Positions 19,403 through 28,180 of a DNA stretch of 64,000 nucleotides are shown piece by piece. Numbering within the stretch: position 1 is the first letter of the stretch; every line of letters begins with the position of its first letter. This DNA is from Stenotrophomonas lacuserhaii. Its GTDB lineage: Bacteria; Pseudomonadota; Gammaproteobacteria; Xanthomonadales; Xanthomonadaceae. Where the stretch lies: positions 132,204-196,203 of the forward strand of contig NZ_JACSQS010000004.1 of assembly GCF_014836545.1 (NCBI RefSeq), in the 5' to 3' direction. The translations under genes and the position numbers were made by a program. The notes below the pieces were generated by a model. It ran no database searches and was not told the origin of the DNA. It worked only from the letters and a program-made list of their open reading frames with translations.

Positions 19403-19848
19403 GCGCGAACCTGCCCCTGCGTGATGTGCACCTGCCACCGGCGCCCAGTCTGTGGCCGCCTGCGCCCGGCTGGTGGCTGATCGCCGCCGCGGTGCTGGTG
19501 CTGGTGGCGATACCCGTACTGCTGCGCGCCCGCCGGCTTCGCCGCGAACGGGCGTGGCAGCGGCAGTTCGATGCAGAGCTGCAGGCGGCGGGCGAAGGCC
19601 CATTGCGGCTTGCCGCGCTGGTGGAGCTGCTGCGGCGTGCTGCCCGCGAAAGCCGCGCCGGCAGCGAACTGCTGCAGGGTGAGGCGTGGTTGCAGGTGCT
19701 TGATCCCGCCAGTGCGCTTGCGCCGGCGCAACGCGACCTGCTGCTGCAGGGCGCTTACCAGCCCGTGATCGATGCAGCGCAGCTGGCCACGTTCGAACGC
19801 TGGGCGCGCACGCGGTATGTCGCGCTGCTGCGAGAGCGTTCCCGATGA
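19399..19848 (+). CDS. DUF4381 domain-containing membrane protein
   Basis: A 149-residue protein with one membrane helix (WWLIAAAVLVLVAIPVLLRA, about 27-46) after a short proline-rich N-terminus (DVHLPPAPSLWPPAPG). The cytoplasmic part is Arg-rich, then helical. The DUF4381 type is found in MoxR/Bat operons between the DUF58 and the first VWA gene, exactly as here. It overlaps the DUF58 gene (ATGA) and the next gene. Confidence 0.85.
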   Translation: MSANLPLRDVHLPPAPSLWPPAPGWWLIAAAVLVLVAIPVLLRARRLRRERAWQRQFDAELQAAGEGPLRLAALVELLRRAARESRAGSELLQGEAWLQVLDPASALAPAQRDLLLQGAYQPVIDAAQLATFERWARTRYVALLRERSR

Positions 19849-20846
19849 CCCTTCCCGGCTGGCCGTGGCCGGACCTGCTGCTGGCGTGGCCATGGGCGCT
19901 GCTTGCCTTGCCGTTGCCGTGGCTGATGCGCTGGTGGCCACGCCGCGTGGCGTCCGAAGGCGCCGCGCTGCGCGTGCCGTGGTCGGCACGGCAGCTGCAG
20001 GAGATCGCCGGTGGCAACGGCGGCGACGGCGCGCGCATCCATCGCCTGTTGCTGTGGCTGGGCTGGTGCTGCCTGTGCGTTGCGCTGGCGCGGCCGCAGC
20101 TGCTCGGCGAAGCGGTCAGTCCGCCTACCCAGGCGCGGCAATTGATGCTGGCCATGGACGTGTCCGGCAGCATGGGCGAGCCGGACATGGTGCTGGGCCG
20201 GCAGGTGGTGGAGCGGCTGGTCGCGGCCAAGGCGGTGCTGGCCGATTTCCTGGATCGTCGTGCCGGCGATCGTGTCGGCCTGCTGGTATTCGGCGATCGC
20301 GCCTATGCCCTGACCCCGATCACCGCCGACCTGGCCAGCGTGCGCGAGCAACTGGGCGATGCGGTGGTTGGACTGGCCGGCCGCGAGACCGCCATTGGCG
20401 ATGCGATCGCGCTGGCGGTGAAGCGCCTGCGTGACCAGCCCGAGGGCCAGCGCGTCCTGATCCTGCTCACCGATGGCGTCAGCAATGCCGGCGTCCTCTC
20501 GCCGCTGCGCGCGGCGGACCTGGCGGCCACCGAGCAGGTGCGGGTCTACCCGGTGGCATTTGGTGGGGACGGCGGCATGAAGCTGTTCGGCATGGATCTC
20601 GGCCAGGGCCAGGATCCCGTGGACGAGGCCACCCTGCGGCAGATCGCCGAGCGCACCGGCGGGCGCTTCTTCCGCGCGCGCGACACCGCCGAGCTGGCCG
20701 GCATCTATGCCGAACTGGACCGGCTGGAGCCGGTGACCGCCAAGGGGCCGGCGCTGCGGCCGCGTAACGAGGTGTATTTCTGGGCGCTTGGATTGGCGAT
20801 GCTGCTGGGCGCATCGGCCTGGCTGTGGCCGGGACGTCGCTCATGA
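19845..20846 (+). CDS. VWA domain protein, BatA-like
   Basis: A 333-residue inner-membrane protein with two N-terminal helices, a periplasmic VWA domain (about 95-285) and a C-terminal helix. The metal-ion adhesion site motif is intact (MDVSGSM, with the later Thr in GRETAIGD and the Asp in LTDGVSN). BatA of Bacteroides gave the family its 'aerotolerance' name, but the function in gammaproteobacteria is unproven. It overlaps both neighbours by four bases, suggesting coupled translation. Confidence 0.9.
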   Translation: MTLPGWPWPDLLLAWPWALLALPLPWLMRWWPRRVASEGAALRVPWSARQLQEIAGGNGGDGARIHRLLLWLGWCCLCVALARPQLLGEAVSPPTQARQLMLAMDVSGSMGEPDMVLGRQVVERLVAAKAVLADFLDRRAGDRVGLLVFGDRAYALTPITADLASVREQLGDAVVGLAGRETAIGDAIALAVKRLRDQPEGQRVLILLTDGVSNAGVLSPLRAADLAATEQVRVYPVAFGGDGGMKLFGMDLGQGQDPVDEATLRQIAERTGGRFFRARDTAELAGIYAELDRLEPVTAKGPALRPRNEVYFWALGLAMLLGASAWLWPGRRS

Positions 20847-22636
20847 ACCTGGACCTGCTTTCTGCGCTCCACTGGGCCCGTCCGCAGCTGCTGTGGGCGC
20901 TGTGCGTGCTGCCGTTCATCGCGCTGTGGGCATGGCGCCGCGGGCGTGATGCCGGACGCTGGCAGCAGGCCGTGGATCCCCACCTGTTGCCGCACCTGCT
21001 GCAGGCCAGCGGCAAGGGCGCACGGCGCTGGCCGTGGACGGTGCTGCTGGGTTGGACGCTGGCCGTACTGGCGCTGGCGGGCCCGGGGTGGAAGCAGCAG
21101 GCCCAGCCACTGTTGCAACCGCAGTCACCCTTGGTGGTGGTGCTGGATCTGTCCACCCGCATCACCGCCACCGATCTGCCGCCGTCGCGGCTGCTGCAGG
21201 CAAGGGCCAAACTGGCCAGCCTGCTGCAGCAACGCGAAGGCGGCCAACTGGCGCTGGTGGTGTATGCCGACGATGCCTACACCGTGGCGCCGCTCACTGA
21301 TGACGTGGCCAACATCGGGCTGTACCTGGATGCGCTGTCTCCACAGGTGATGCCGGCCGATGGCCAGCGCACCGACCGCGCGCTGGACTGGGCCACCCAG
21401 CTGCTGCAACGCAGTGGCCTGCGTGCCGGCCAGGTGCTGCTGCTGACCGACAGCGCCGACGCGGCCGCCATCGAAGCGGCGCGCCAGGCGCGCAGCCAGG
21501 GCGTGCAGGTATCGGTGATCGGGCTGGGTACAGCGACCGGCGCGGCCTACCGGGACAGCCGCGGCCAGATTGCCAACGCCGCGCTGGACGAAGCCAGCCT
21601 GCGCCGCCTGGCCGATGCCGGTGGCGGGCGCTACCAGCGGCTGGCCAGCGACACGACCGACCTGCGCGCACTGGATCTGCTGCGCGCCGACCGTTCGGCG
21701 GGCGAAAGCGAGCGCGGTGCCGTGCGCCAGTGGCTGGACCAGGGCTATTGGCTGCTGCCACCGCTGATGCTGCTTGCCTTGCTGGCCTTCCGTCGACGCA
21801 GCGCGGTGCTGTCTGTGCTGTTGCTTATCGGGGTTGTTGGGCTGCAGCCAGCGCCCGTGCTGGCGCAGGCCACAGCGGCGCCCGCCCCGCAGGCCGGCGC
21901 CCGTTCCAACCTCTGGTTGCGCGATGACCAGCGCCGCCAGCAGCAACTGGAGCAGGGCGTGCAGGCTTACCACGCCGGCGATTTCGACACTGCCGCGCGC
22001 ACGTTTGAAAGCGTCCAGACGGCCGAAGGCTGGTACAACCTAGGCAATGCGCGTGCGCGCCAGGGCGACCTCGATGGCGCGGTGCAGGCTTACGACCATG
22101 CCTTGAGCCAGCGCCCGGGGATGCCCGATGCCGTGGCCAACCGGGCGGTGGTCGATGCCGCACGCAAGCGCAAGCCACCGCCTTCGCCGCAGGGCGGAAA
22201 GTCCCCGCCGTCGCAGCCGGGGAAGAGCAAGCCACCACCGCAAGGCCAAGGCCAAGCGCAGCCGCCATCGTCCGGCCAGCCATCTTCGGCGGGCAAGGGG
22301 TCCCAGAAGCCGGGTGATCCTGCCCAGCCACCGCCGCCAGCGGGCGCGCCATCCGGCAAGCCGGGAGCGGGCGAGGCGCCGCCGCCTGTCGATCCGCAGG
22401 CGCAGGCGCGCGCCGATGCAGAACAGCGCGAGCGCATGCAGCAGGCGGTGCAGCAGGGTCAACAGGGCAAGCAGGCAAAGCAGCCCGCGCAGCGCAGTGA
22501 CGGCCGCACGCCGCAGCAGCGCGAGCAGCAGCAGGCGGTCGAAGCCTGGATGCGGCGCGTGCCGGACCGGCCGGGCGACCTGCTTCGCGCCAAGTTCCAG
22601 CTGGAAAACGAACGCAGGAAACAGGAAGGACCATGA
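20843..22636 (+). CDS. VWA-TPR fusion protein, BatB/BatC-like
   Basis: A 597-residue membrane protein. Residues 1-75 carry two helices, the VWA domain follows, then another helix, and then a TPR segment (LEQGVQAYHAGDFDTAARTF, YNLGNARARQGDLDGAVQAY). The last 150 residues are low-complexity Pro/Gln/Gly/Lys. The VWA metal site is degenerate: VVLDLSTRIT in place of the DxSxS found in the neighbouring BatA. In other bacteria BatB and the TPR protein BatC are separate genes, so this is a fusion form. ATG 20843 lies in the BatA stop. Confidence 0.88.
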   Translation: MNLDLLSALHWARPQLLWALCVLPFIALWAWRRGRDAGRWQQAVDPHLLPHLLQASGKGARRWPWTVLLGWTLAVLALAGPGWKQQAQPLLQPQSPLVVVLDLSTRITATDLPPSRLLQARAKLASLLQQREGGQLALVVYADDAYTVAPLTDDVANIGLYLDALSPQVMPADGQRTDRALDWATQLLQRSGLRAGQVLLLTDSADAAAIEAARQARSQGVQVSVIGLGTATGAAYRDSRGQIANAALDEASLRRLADAGGGRYQRLASDTTDLRALDLLRADRSAGESERGAVRQWLDQGYWLLPPLMLLALLAFRRRSAVLSVLLLIGVVGLQPAPVLAQATAAPAPQAGARSNLWLRDDQRRQQQLEQGVQAYHAGDFDTAARTFESVQTAEGWYNLGNARARQGDLDGAVQAYDHALSQRPGMPDAVANRAVVDAARKRKPPPSPQGGKSPPSQPGKSKPPPQGQGQAQPPSSGQPSSAGKGSQKPGDPAQPPPPAGAPSGKPGAGEAPPPVDPQAQARADAEQRERMQQAVQQGQQGKQAKQPAQRSDGRTPQQREQQQAVEAWMRRVPDRPGDLLRAKFQLENERRKQEGP

Positions 22637-24339
22637 CACGCACCGTCTCCCCATCGGTTATCGCGCGCCTGCTGCCGTGGTTGCTTGCCGTGGTGCTCTG
22701 CGTGCCGCACGTGGCATCGGCACAGACCCGCGCGTGGCTGGATCGCGCCCAGGTTTCCCTTGGCGACACGGTCACCCTGAACATCCAGTCCGATTCGGCC
22801 GCCTCGCCGGTGCTGACCCCGCTGGGCGCCGATTTTGAACTCAGCAACCAGACCCGCAGCCGCCAGGTCGAGTGGATCAACGGGCGCATGCAGACGCGCA
22901 CGCTGCATGGCGTGGCACTGTCGCCCCGGCGTAGCGGCACGCTGGTGGTGCCGCCGCTGCAGGTTGGCCAGGTGTTCACCGAGCCCCTGCAGCTGCAGGT
23001 TGCTGCGGCGGCACCGGCGCGCAACGATGGCAGCGCGCTGGCCTTCATCGAAACCGAGGTGGATGACAGCAGCCCTTACGTGCAGCAGAGCGTGGGCGTG
23101 GTGGTGCGGCTGTTCTACGCCGCGCAGCTGGCGTCGGGTTCACTGGTGCTGGATACCCCCGAAGGTGCATCGTTGCAGGTGATCGGCCAGGACCGCACCG
23201 ACGTGCGCGAGGTCAACGGACGACGCTACAACGTAGCCGAGCGGCGCTATCTGTTGATTCCCGAACGCAGCGGGCCGCTGCGGGTGGCGGGGGCCCGCTT
23301 CGATGGGCGTACCGCGGGCAGTTTCTTCGATGATTTCTTCGGCGGGCGCGGTGATGGCCGGCTGCGCGCGGCAGCGGCCGACCAGACCCTGCAGGTGCAG
23401 GCGCAGCCGGTCGACGCGCCGCAGCCGTGGCTGCCGCTGCACGACCTGCGCCTGCGCTACACGCTGGCCCCGGACCGGGCGCGCGCCGGTGAAGCGGCCA
23501 CGCTGGAGATCGAAGGGATCGCGGTGGGAGCGACCCGGGCCCAGTTCACCGACCTGCCGGTGCCCGATGTCGGCAGCGATGCGCAGGTGTTCGCCGAACC
23601 GGCGCAGTACGACGAAACCTTCAGCGGCGGCTCGCCCCAGCTGAAGATCACCCGGCGCTATTCCATCGTGCCGCGCGCGGCCGGGACGCTGGAAGTGCCC
23701 GGCATCCAGATGCGCTGGTGGGACGTGAAAGCCGGGCAGGCGCGCAGCAGTGGCGTCCCAGCGCTGACCTTGACGGTCGCCGCCGGCAGCGGCGGGGCGG
23801 CCCAGCCAACGCCGCCGGTGCAGGCGCTGGATACCGATGCCGCGCTGCCCGGCGGCGAGGGGGCTGCTGCGTCGCCCGCCGCAGGCACCAGCACGGGCCA
23901 GCCGCTGGGCTGGATGGCGCTGGCGGCAGGCTTGCTGGTGTTGTGGCTGCTGACCCTGTGGTGGGGCTGGCAGCGGGGTCGCGCCCACCGCGTGTCGTCG
24001 AACGGGCAGGCGCCGGCGCCGCCGGGCAGCCCGTTGCAGGGAACCCCACGCGTCGCCGACCTGCGTCGCGCCCTTGACGCCGAAAGCTTTGCCGACGTGG
24101 CAGCGGTGTTGTGCGCGATGGCGGGTGTGTCGCGTCTGGACCTGGTGCTGGCGAAGTTGGGCGATGAGCGCCAGCGCCTGGCCCTGCAGGCCTTGCAGAA
24201 AGCGCGCTGGGCCGGCGATGGTGACCTGCCTGGCGTGCGCCGGGAACTGAAACAAGCGTTCCATGACGGACCGCACTGGTCGGCCCCGGTAGCCTCGACG
24301 CAGACTGGACTGCCGCCGCTGTACCCGCCGCCGCCGTGA
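22633..24339 (+). CDS. BatD family protein
   Basis: A 568-residue protein with a signal peptide (LPWLLAVVLCVPHVASA), an extracytoplasmic beta-rich part beginning QTRAWLDRAQVSLGDTVTLNI, a C-terminal helix (LGWMALAAGLLVLWLLTLWWGW) and a cytoplasmic tail. This is the BatD layout: repeated Ig-like domains anchored near the C-terminus. Motifs include YVQQSVGVVVRLFYAA and RYSIVPRAAGTLEVPGI. It closes the MoxR/Bat operon. Confidence 0.88.
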   Translation: MTRTVSPSVIARLLPWLLAVVLCVPHVASAQTRAWLDRAQVSLGDTVTLNIQSDSAASPVLTPLGADFELSNQTRSRQVEWINGRMQTRTLHGVALSPRRSGTLVVPPLQVGQVFTEPLQLQVAAAAPARNDGSALAFIETEVDDSSPYVQQSVGVVVRLFYAAQLASGSLVLDTPEGASLQVIGQDRTDVREVNGRRYNVAERRYLLIPERSGPLRVAGARFDGRTAGSFFDDFFGGRGDGRLRAAAADQTLQVQAQPVDAPQPWLPLHDLRLRYTLAPDRARAGEAATLEIEGIAVGATRAQFTDLPVPDVGSDAQVFAEPAQYDETFSGGSPQLKITRRYSIVPRAAGTLEVPGIQMRWWDVKAGQARSSGVPALTLTVAAGSGGAAQPTPPVQALDTDAALPGGEGAAASPAAGTSTGQPLGWMALAAGLLVLWLLTLWWGWQRGRAHRVSSNGQAPAPPGSPLQGTPRVADLRRALDAESFADVAAVLCAMAGVSRLDLVLAKLGDERQRLALQALQKARWAGDGDLPGVRRELKQAFHDGPHWSAPVASTQTGLPPLYPPPP

Positions 24340-24403
24340 TCGGCAAGACGGAGCCGCGGGGCGCTTTGCTACAGTGACCCTCATTTCCCAGGATACCGAG
24401 CCG

Positions 24404-25741
24404 ATGACAGCAGCCAGCCCCGCGAAGAAAAAGATGCCTCTGCACTGGAAGATGGGCATCGGCTTCGCCATCGGCCTGGTGCTGGGTCTGGTGGTGCATG
24501 CGCTGGGTGCGCAGACGCCGGCACTGATGGACGCGGCGAAGTGGCTGATGCACTACATCACCACGCCCGCTTCCGGCCTGTTCCTCAACCTGATCTTCAT
24601 GCTGATCGTGCCGCTGATCTTCTCCGCGCTGGTGATGGGTGTGTCGGAGATGGGCGACATCCGCGCGCTCGGCCGGATCGGCTGGAAGACCCTGGCCTAT
24701 ACCATCGTGCTGTCCAGCATCGCGGTGGCGATCGGGCTGGTGCTGGTGAACGTGCTCAAGCCCGGCGTGGGCGTGGACCCGGCCATGGCCAACCAGATCC
24801 TGGCCGAGAACCTGGAGCGTTCAAAGGAAATCGTGGCCGGTGTCGGCAGCCAGCCCAAGGGCATGGACATGCTGCTGTCGATCGTGCCGAGCAACATCGT
24901 GGCGGCCGCTTCCAGCAATGGGGCGATCCTCTCGCTGATGTTCTTCGCGCTGATGTTCGGCATCGGCATGGTGCTGACCGACGATGAAAAGGTCGCCCCG
25001 CTGCGGCGTGCCATCGAAGGCGTCTTCGAAGTCTCGATGACCCTGATCAACCTGGTCATCCGCCTGGCGCCGTATGCGGTGGCCTGCTTCATGTTCAACC
25101 TGGCCGCGCTGTTCGGCTTCGAACTGCTGATCCGGCTGGGCGCCTACGTCGGCGTGGTGGTACTGGCGCTGGGCCTGCACATGGTGGTCAGCTACGGCGT
25201 GGCGGTGTGGTTGTCCGGGCGCTCGCCGCTGGCATTCTTCCGCGATACCCAGGAAGCGACGGTGATGGCGTTCTCCACCGCCTCCAGCAACGCGACCCTG
25301 CCGACCGCGCTGCGCGTGGCCGATGAGATGGGCCTGCCGCAGAAGGTGTCGCGCTTCGTGCTGACCGTCGGCGCAACCGCCAACCAGAACGGCACCGCGC
25401 TGTTCGAAGGCGTGACGGTGATCTTCCTGGCGCAGTTCTTCGGTGTGGACCTGAGCATCGGCCAGCAGATCATGGTCATGGCCGTCTGCATCCTTGGCGG
25501 GATCGGCACGGCCGGCGTGCCGTCGGGCTCGCTGCCGGTGGTGGCGATGATCTGCGCGATGGTCGGGGTGAACCCGCTCGGCATCGGCCTGATCCTGGGC
25601 GTGAACCACTTCCTGGACATGTGCCGGACCGCGCTGAACGTCACCGGCGACCTGGCCCTGACCACCCTGGTGGCCAAGGGCGAGAAGGACGAGCCGGCCA
25701 TGGCCGCGACAGCGACCGCCCCGACCGACCGCGCCGTCTGA
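24404..25741 (+). CDS. Dicarboxylate/amino acid:cation symporter (DAACS)
   Basis: A 445-residue inner-membrane symporter of the glutamate/dicarboxylate family (SLC1, GltP/DctA type). It has the eight-helix plus two re-entrant hairpin layout; HP1 is seen in AFSTASSNATLPTAL and the cation-binding TM7 motif in GATANQNGTALFEG. That form is closer to glutamate/aspartate carriers than to DctA, but the substrate is not decided. ATG 24404 is chosen; the upstream GTG at 24374 adds a non-conserved tail. It stands alone between the Bat operon and tkt. Confidence 0.9.
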   Translation: MTAASPAKKKMPLHWKMGIGFAIGLVLGLVVHALGAQTPALMDAAKWLMHYITTPASGLFLNLIFMLIVPLIFSALVMGVSEMGDIRALGRIGWKTLAYTIVLSSIAVAIGLVLVNVLKPGVGVDPAMANQILAENLERSKEIVAGVGSQPKGMDMLLSIVPSNIVAAASSNGAILSLMFFALMFGIGMVLTDDEKVAPLRRAIEGVFEVSMTLINLVIRLAPYAVACFMFNLAALFGFELLIRLGAYVGVVVLALGLHMVVSYGVAVWLSGRSPLAFFRDTQEATVMAFSTASSNATLPTALRVADEMGLPQKVSRFVLTVGATANQNGTALFEGVTVIFLAQFFGVDLSIGQQIMVMAVCILGGIGTAGVPSGSLPVVAMICAMVGVNPLGIGLILGVNHFLDMCRTALNVTGDLALTTLVAKGEKDEPAMAATATAPTDRAV

Positions 25742-25867
25742 ATCGGTTCATCGGTTTTGCCGGGGCGATTGCTGCCCTGGTGCGCCGCTGCGCTCGCCGG
25801 CCCTGGCCGCGCTACCGTTGGCTGACCCGGCGGTTACCGCGTGAGTCCGCCCGGCGTGGCACGGCGT

Positions 25868-25873
25868 TACAAT
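25868..25873 (+). promoter_or_regulatory. Putative -10 element of tkt
   Basis: TACAAT lies 46 bases before the tkt start codon. No convincing -35 hexamer is present 16-18 bases upstream. Confidence 0.4.
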
Positions 25874-25919
25874 GATTCGCCCGCACGTCCGCGGCCGCCT
25901 CCCTGATTCCGATAGAACC

Positions 25920-27920
25920 ATGACGCAGCCTACCCGCCGCCAGTTGGCCAACGCCATCCGCTTCCTTGCCGCCGATGCGGTCGAGACCGCCAAGTCCGGC
26001 CACCCCGGCATGCCCATGGGCATGGCCGACATCGCCGAAGTGCTCTGGAACGACTATCTCCGCCACAACCCGAACAACCCGAAGTGGTTCAACCGTGACC
26101 GTTTCGTGCTGTCCAACGGCCATGGCTCGATGCTGCAGTACGCCCTGCTGCACCTGAGTGGCTACGATCTGCCGATCGAACAGCTGAAGGCGTTCCGCCA
26201 GCTCGGCAGCAAGACCGCCGGCCATCCGGAACACCACGAAACCCCGGGCGTTGAGACCACCACCGGTCCGCTTGGCCAGGGCTTCGCCAATGCCGTCGGT
26301 TTCGCCCTGGCCGAAAAGCTGCTGGCCCAGCGCTTCAACCGCCCGGAGCTGGAAATCGTCGATCACCGCACCTACGTGTTCATGGGTGACGGCTGCCTGA
26401 TGGAAGGCGTGTCGCATGAAGCCGCTTCGCTGGCCGGTACCTGGGGCCTGCACAAGCTGGTCTGCTTCTGGGACAACAACCACATCTCCATCGACGGCAA
26501 TACCGATGGCTGGTTCACCGACAACACCCCGGAGCGTTTCGAGGCTTATGGCTGGAACGTCGTTCGTGACGTCGATGGCCATGATCCGGAAAGCATCAAG
26601 GCCGGCATCGACGCCGCGCTGGCGCAGTCCGACAAGCCGACCCTGATCTGCTGCCGCACCACCATCGGTTTCGGTTCCCCGGCCAAGGCCGGCAAGGAAT
26701 CCAGCCATGGCGCGCCGCTGGGCAAGGACGAGCTGGAAGCCACCCGCAAGGCGCTGGGCTGGGAATACGGCCCCTTCGAGATCCCGGAAGCCATCTATGG
26801 CGGCTGGCGTGCCGGCGGTACCGGCACTCTGCGCCAGGCCGAATGGGAACAGCAGTTCGACAAGTACGCCGCCCAGTACCCGCAGCAGGCTGAAGAACTG
26901 ACCCGTCGTTCGCACGGCGAGCTGCCGGAAGATTTCATCGCCAAGGCCGATGCCTACATCGCCCAGGTGGCGGCGGAAGGCCCGACCATCGCCTCGCGCA
27001 AGGCATCGCAGCTGGCCATCGAAGCCTACGCACCGCTGCTGCCGGAGCTAGTGGGCGGTTCGGCCGATCTGGCCCACTCCAACCTGACCCTGTGGAAGGC
27101 CAGCAAGTCGGTCGCCACCGATGACGCCAACGCCAACTACGTGTACTACGGCGTACGCGAGTTCGGCATGACCGCCATTGCCAACGGCCTGGCCCTGCAC
27201 GGCGGTTTCCTGCCGTTCGACGCCACCTTCCTGGTGTTCAGCGACTACGCCCGCAACGGCGTGCGCATGAGCGCGCTGATCCCGGCCCATGCCATCCACG
27301 TCTATACCCACGACTCGATCGGCCTGGGCGAAGACGGCCCGACCCACCAGCCGGTGGAGCACCTGGCCTCGCTGCGCTACATCCCGAACAACGATGTGTG
27401 GCGTCCCTGCGACGCGGTGGAATCGGCGGTCAGCTGGAAGGCCGCGATCACCCGCCAGGACGGTCCAAGCTGCCTGGTGTTCAGCCGCCAGAACCTGCCG
27501 CACCAGCCGCGTGATGCGCAGCAGATCGCGCAGATCGAGCAGGGCGGCTACGTGCTGGCCGATGCCGAAGGCGGTACCCCGGACGTGATCCTGATCGCCA
27601 CCGGTTCGGAAGTGTCGCTGGCCACCGAAGCCAAGGCGCAGCTGGACGCGGCCGGCCTGAAGACCCGCGTGGTCTCCATGCCGTCCACCGATGTGTTCCT
27701 GCGCCAGGATGCGGCCTACCGTGAATCGGTGCTGCCGAACGCGGTGCGCAAGCGCGTGGCGATCGAAGCCGGTGTGACCGGTTTCTGGCGCCAGTTCGTC
27801 GGCCTGGATGGCGCGGTGGTGGGTATCGATACCTTCGGCGCCTCGGCGCCGGCGGATGCGCTGTACAAGCACTTCGGCATCACCACCGAGCACGTGGTGG
27901 AAGCTGCCAAGGCGCTGTAA
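25920..27920 (+). CDS. tkt: Transketolase
   Basis: A 666-residue thiamine-diphosphate enzyme that moves two-carbon units between sugar phosphates, tying the pentose phosphate pathway to glycolysis. The product starts [22 protein letters not shown], the usual transketolase N-terminus, with [14 protein letters not shown], the thiamine-binding GDGCLMEG...N segment around residue 155, and the substrate motif [20 protein letters not shown] near 463. It is monocistronic with a clear terminator. The other sugar-phosphate enzymes lie 6-18 kb downstream. Confidence 0.97.
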   Translation: MTQPTRRQLANAIRFLAADAVETAKSGHPGMPMGMADIAEVLWNDYLRHNPNNPKWFNRDRFVLSNGHGSMLQYALLHLSGYDLPIEQLKAFRQLGSKTAGHPEHHETPGVETTTGPLGQGFANAVGFALAEKLLAQRFNRPELEIVDHRTYVFMGDGCLMEGVSHEAASLAGTWGLHKLVCFWDNNHISIDGNTDGWFTDNTPERFEAYGWNVVRDVDGHDPESIKAGIDAALAQSDKPTLICCRTTIGFGSPAKAGKESSHGAPLGKDELEATRKALGWEYGPFEIPEAIYGGWRAGGTGTLRQAEWEQQFDKYAAQYPQQAEELTRRSHGELPEDFIAKADAYIAQVAAEGPTIASRKASQLAIEAYAPLLPELVGGSADLAHSNLTLWKASKSVATDDANANYVYYGVREFGMTAIANGLALHGGFLPFDATFLVFSDYARNGVRMSALIPAHAIHVYTHDSIGLGEDGPTHQPVEHLASLRYIPNNDVWRPCDAVESAVSWKAAITRQDGPSCLVFSRQNLPHQPRDAQQIAQIEQGGYVLADAEGGTPDVILIATGSEVSLATEAKAQLDAAGLKTRVVSMPSTDVFLRQDAAYRESVLPNAVRKRVAIEAGVTGFWRQFVGLDGAVVGIDTFGASAPADALYKHFGITTEHVVEAAKAL

Positions 27921-27936
27921 ACCGCACGAACTGAAA

Positions 27937-27960
27937 ACGCCCCGCAAGGGGCGTTTTTTT
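27937..27960 (+). terminator. Rho-independent terminator of tkt
   Basis: An 8-bp stem (AACGCCCC / GGGGCGTT) with a GCAA tetraloop runs into T6, 16 bases after the tkt stop. Confidence 0.93.
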
Positions 27961-28000
27961 GTGCCATCGGAACCGTCGAAGACCGCTGCGCGCCCGGGGT

Positions 28001-28139
28001 AGTGACGGTTGTTGGCCGTCAGCTCCTGCCTTGCCCTTGGTGGGTGAAGACCTGCTTTACCTGGGTGGGTGACGACCGTTGCTCGTCACGCTGTTGCTCC
28101 GTTGCCGTTGCCGCTGCGCTCGCCGAGCATGGCTCGGCG
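28001..28139. repeat. Cluster of degenerate SMAG/REP palindromes
   Basis: GTAG at 27999-28002 leads TGACGG-TTGTTGG-CCGTCA (28003-28021). A second element, GTGACGACC-GTT-GCTCGTCAC, lies at 28069-28089 with one mismatch, and a third, CGCCGAGC-ATG-GCTCGGCG, at 28121-28139. Together they fill the gap between tkt and the convergent acetyl-CoA hydrolase gene. Confidence 0.7.
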
Positions 28140-28180
28140 CTACCGGCGCTACCGGCGCTACCGGCGCTAACGGTGCTAGG
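28136..28180. repeat. Tandem 9-base repeat over a stop codon
   Basis: Three perfect copies of GGCGCTACC (28136-28162) are followed by GGCGCTAAC and GGTGCTAGG. The fifth unit contains CTA at 28176-28178, which is the TAG stop of the minus-strand gene. The unit carries the CTAC that ends SMAG elements. Confidence 0.8.
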
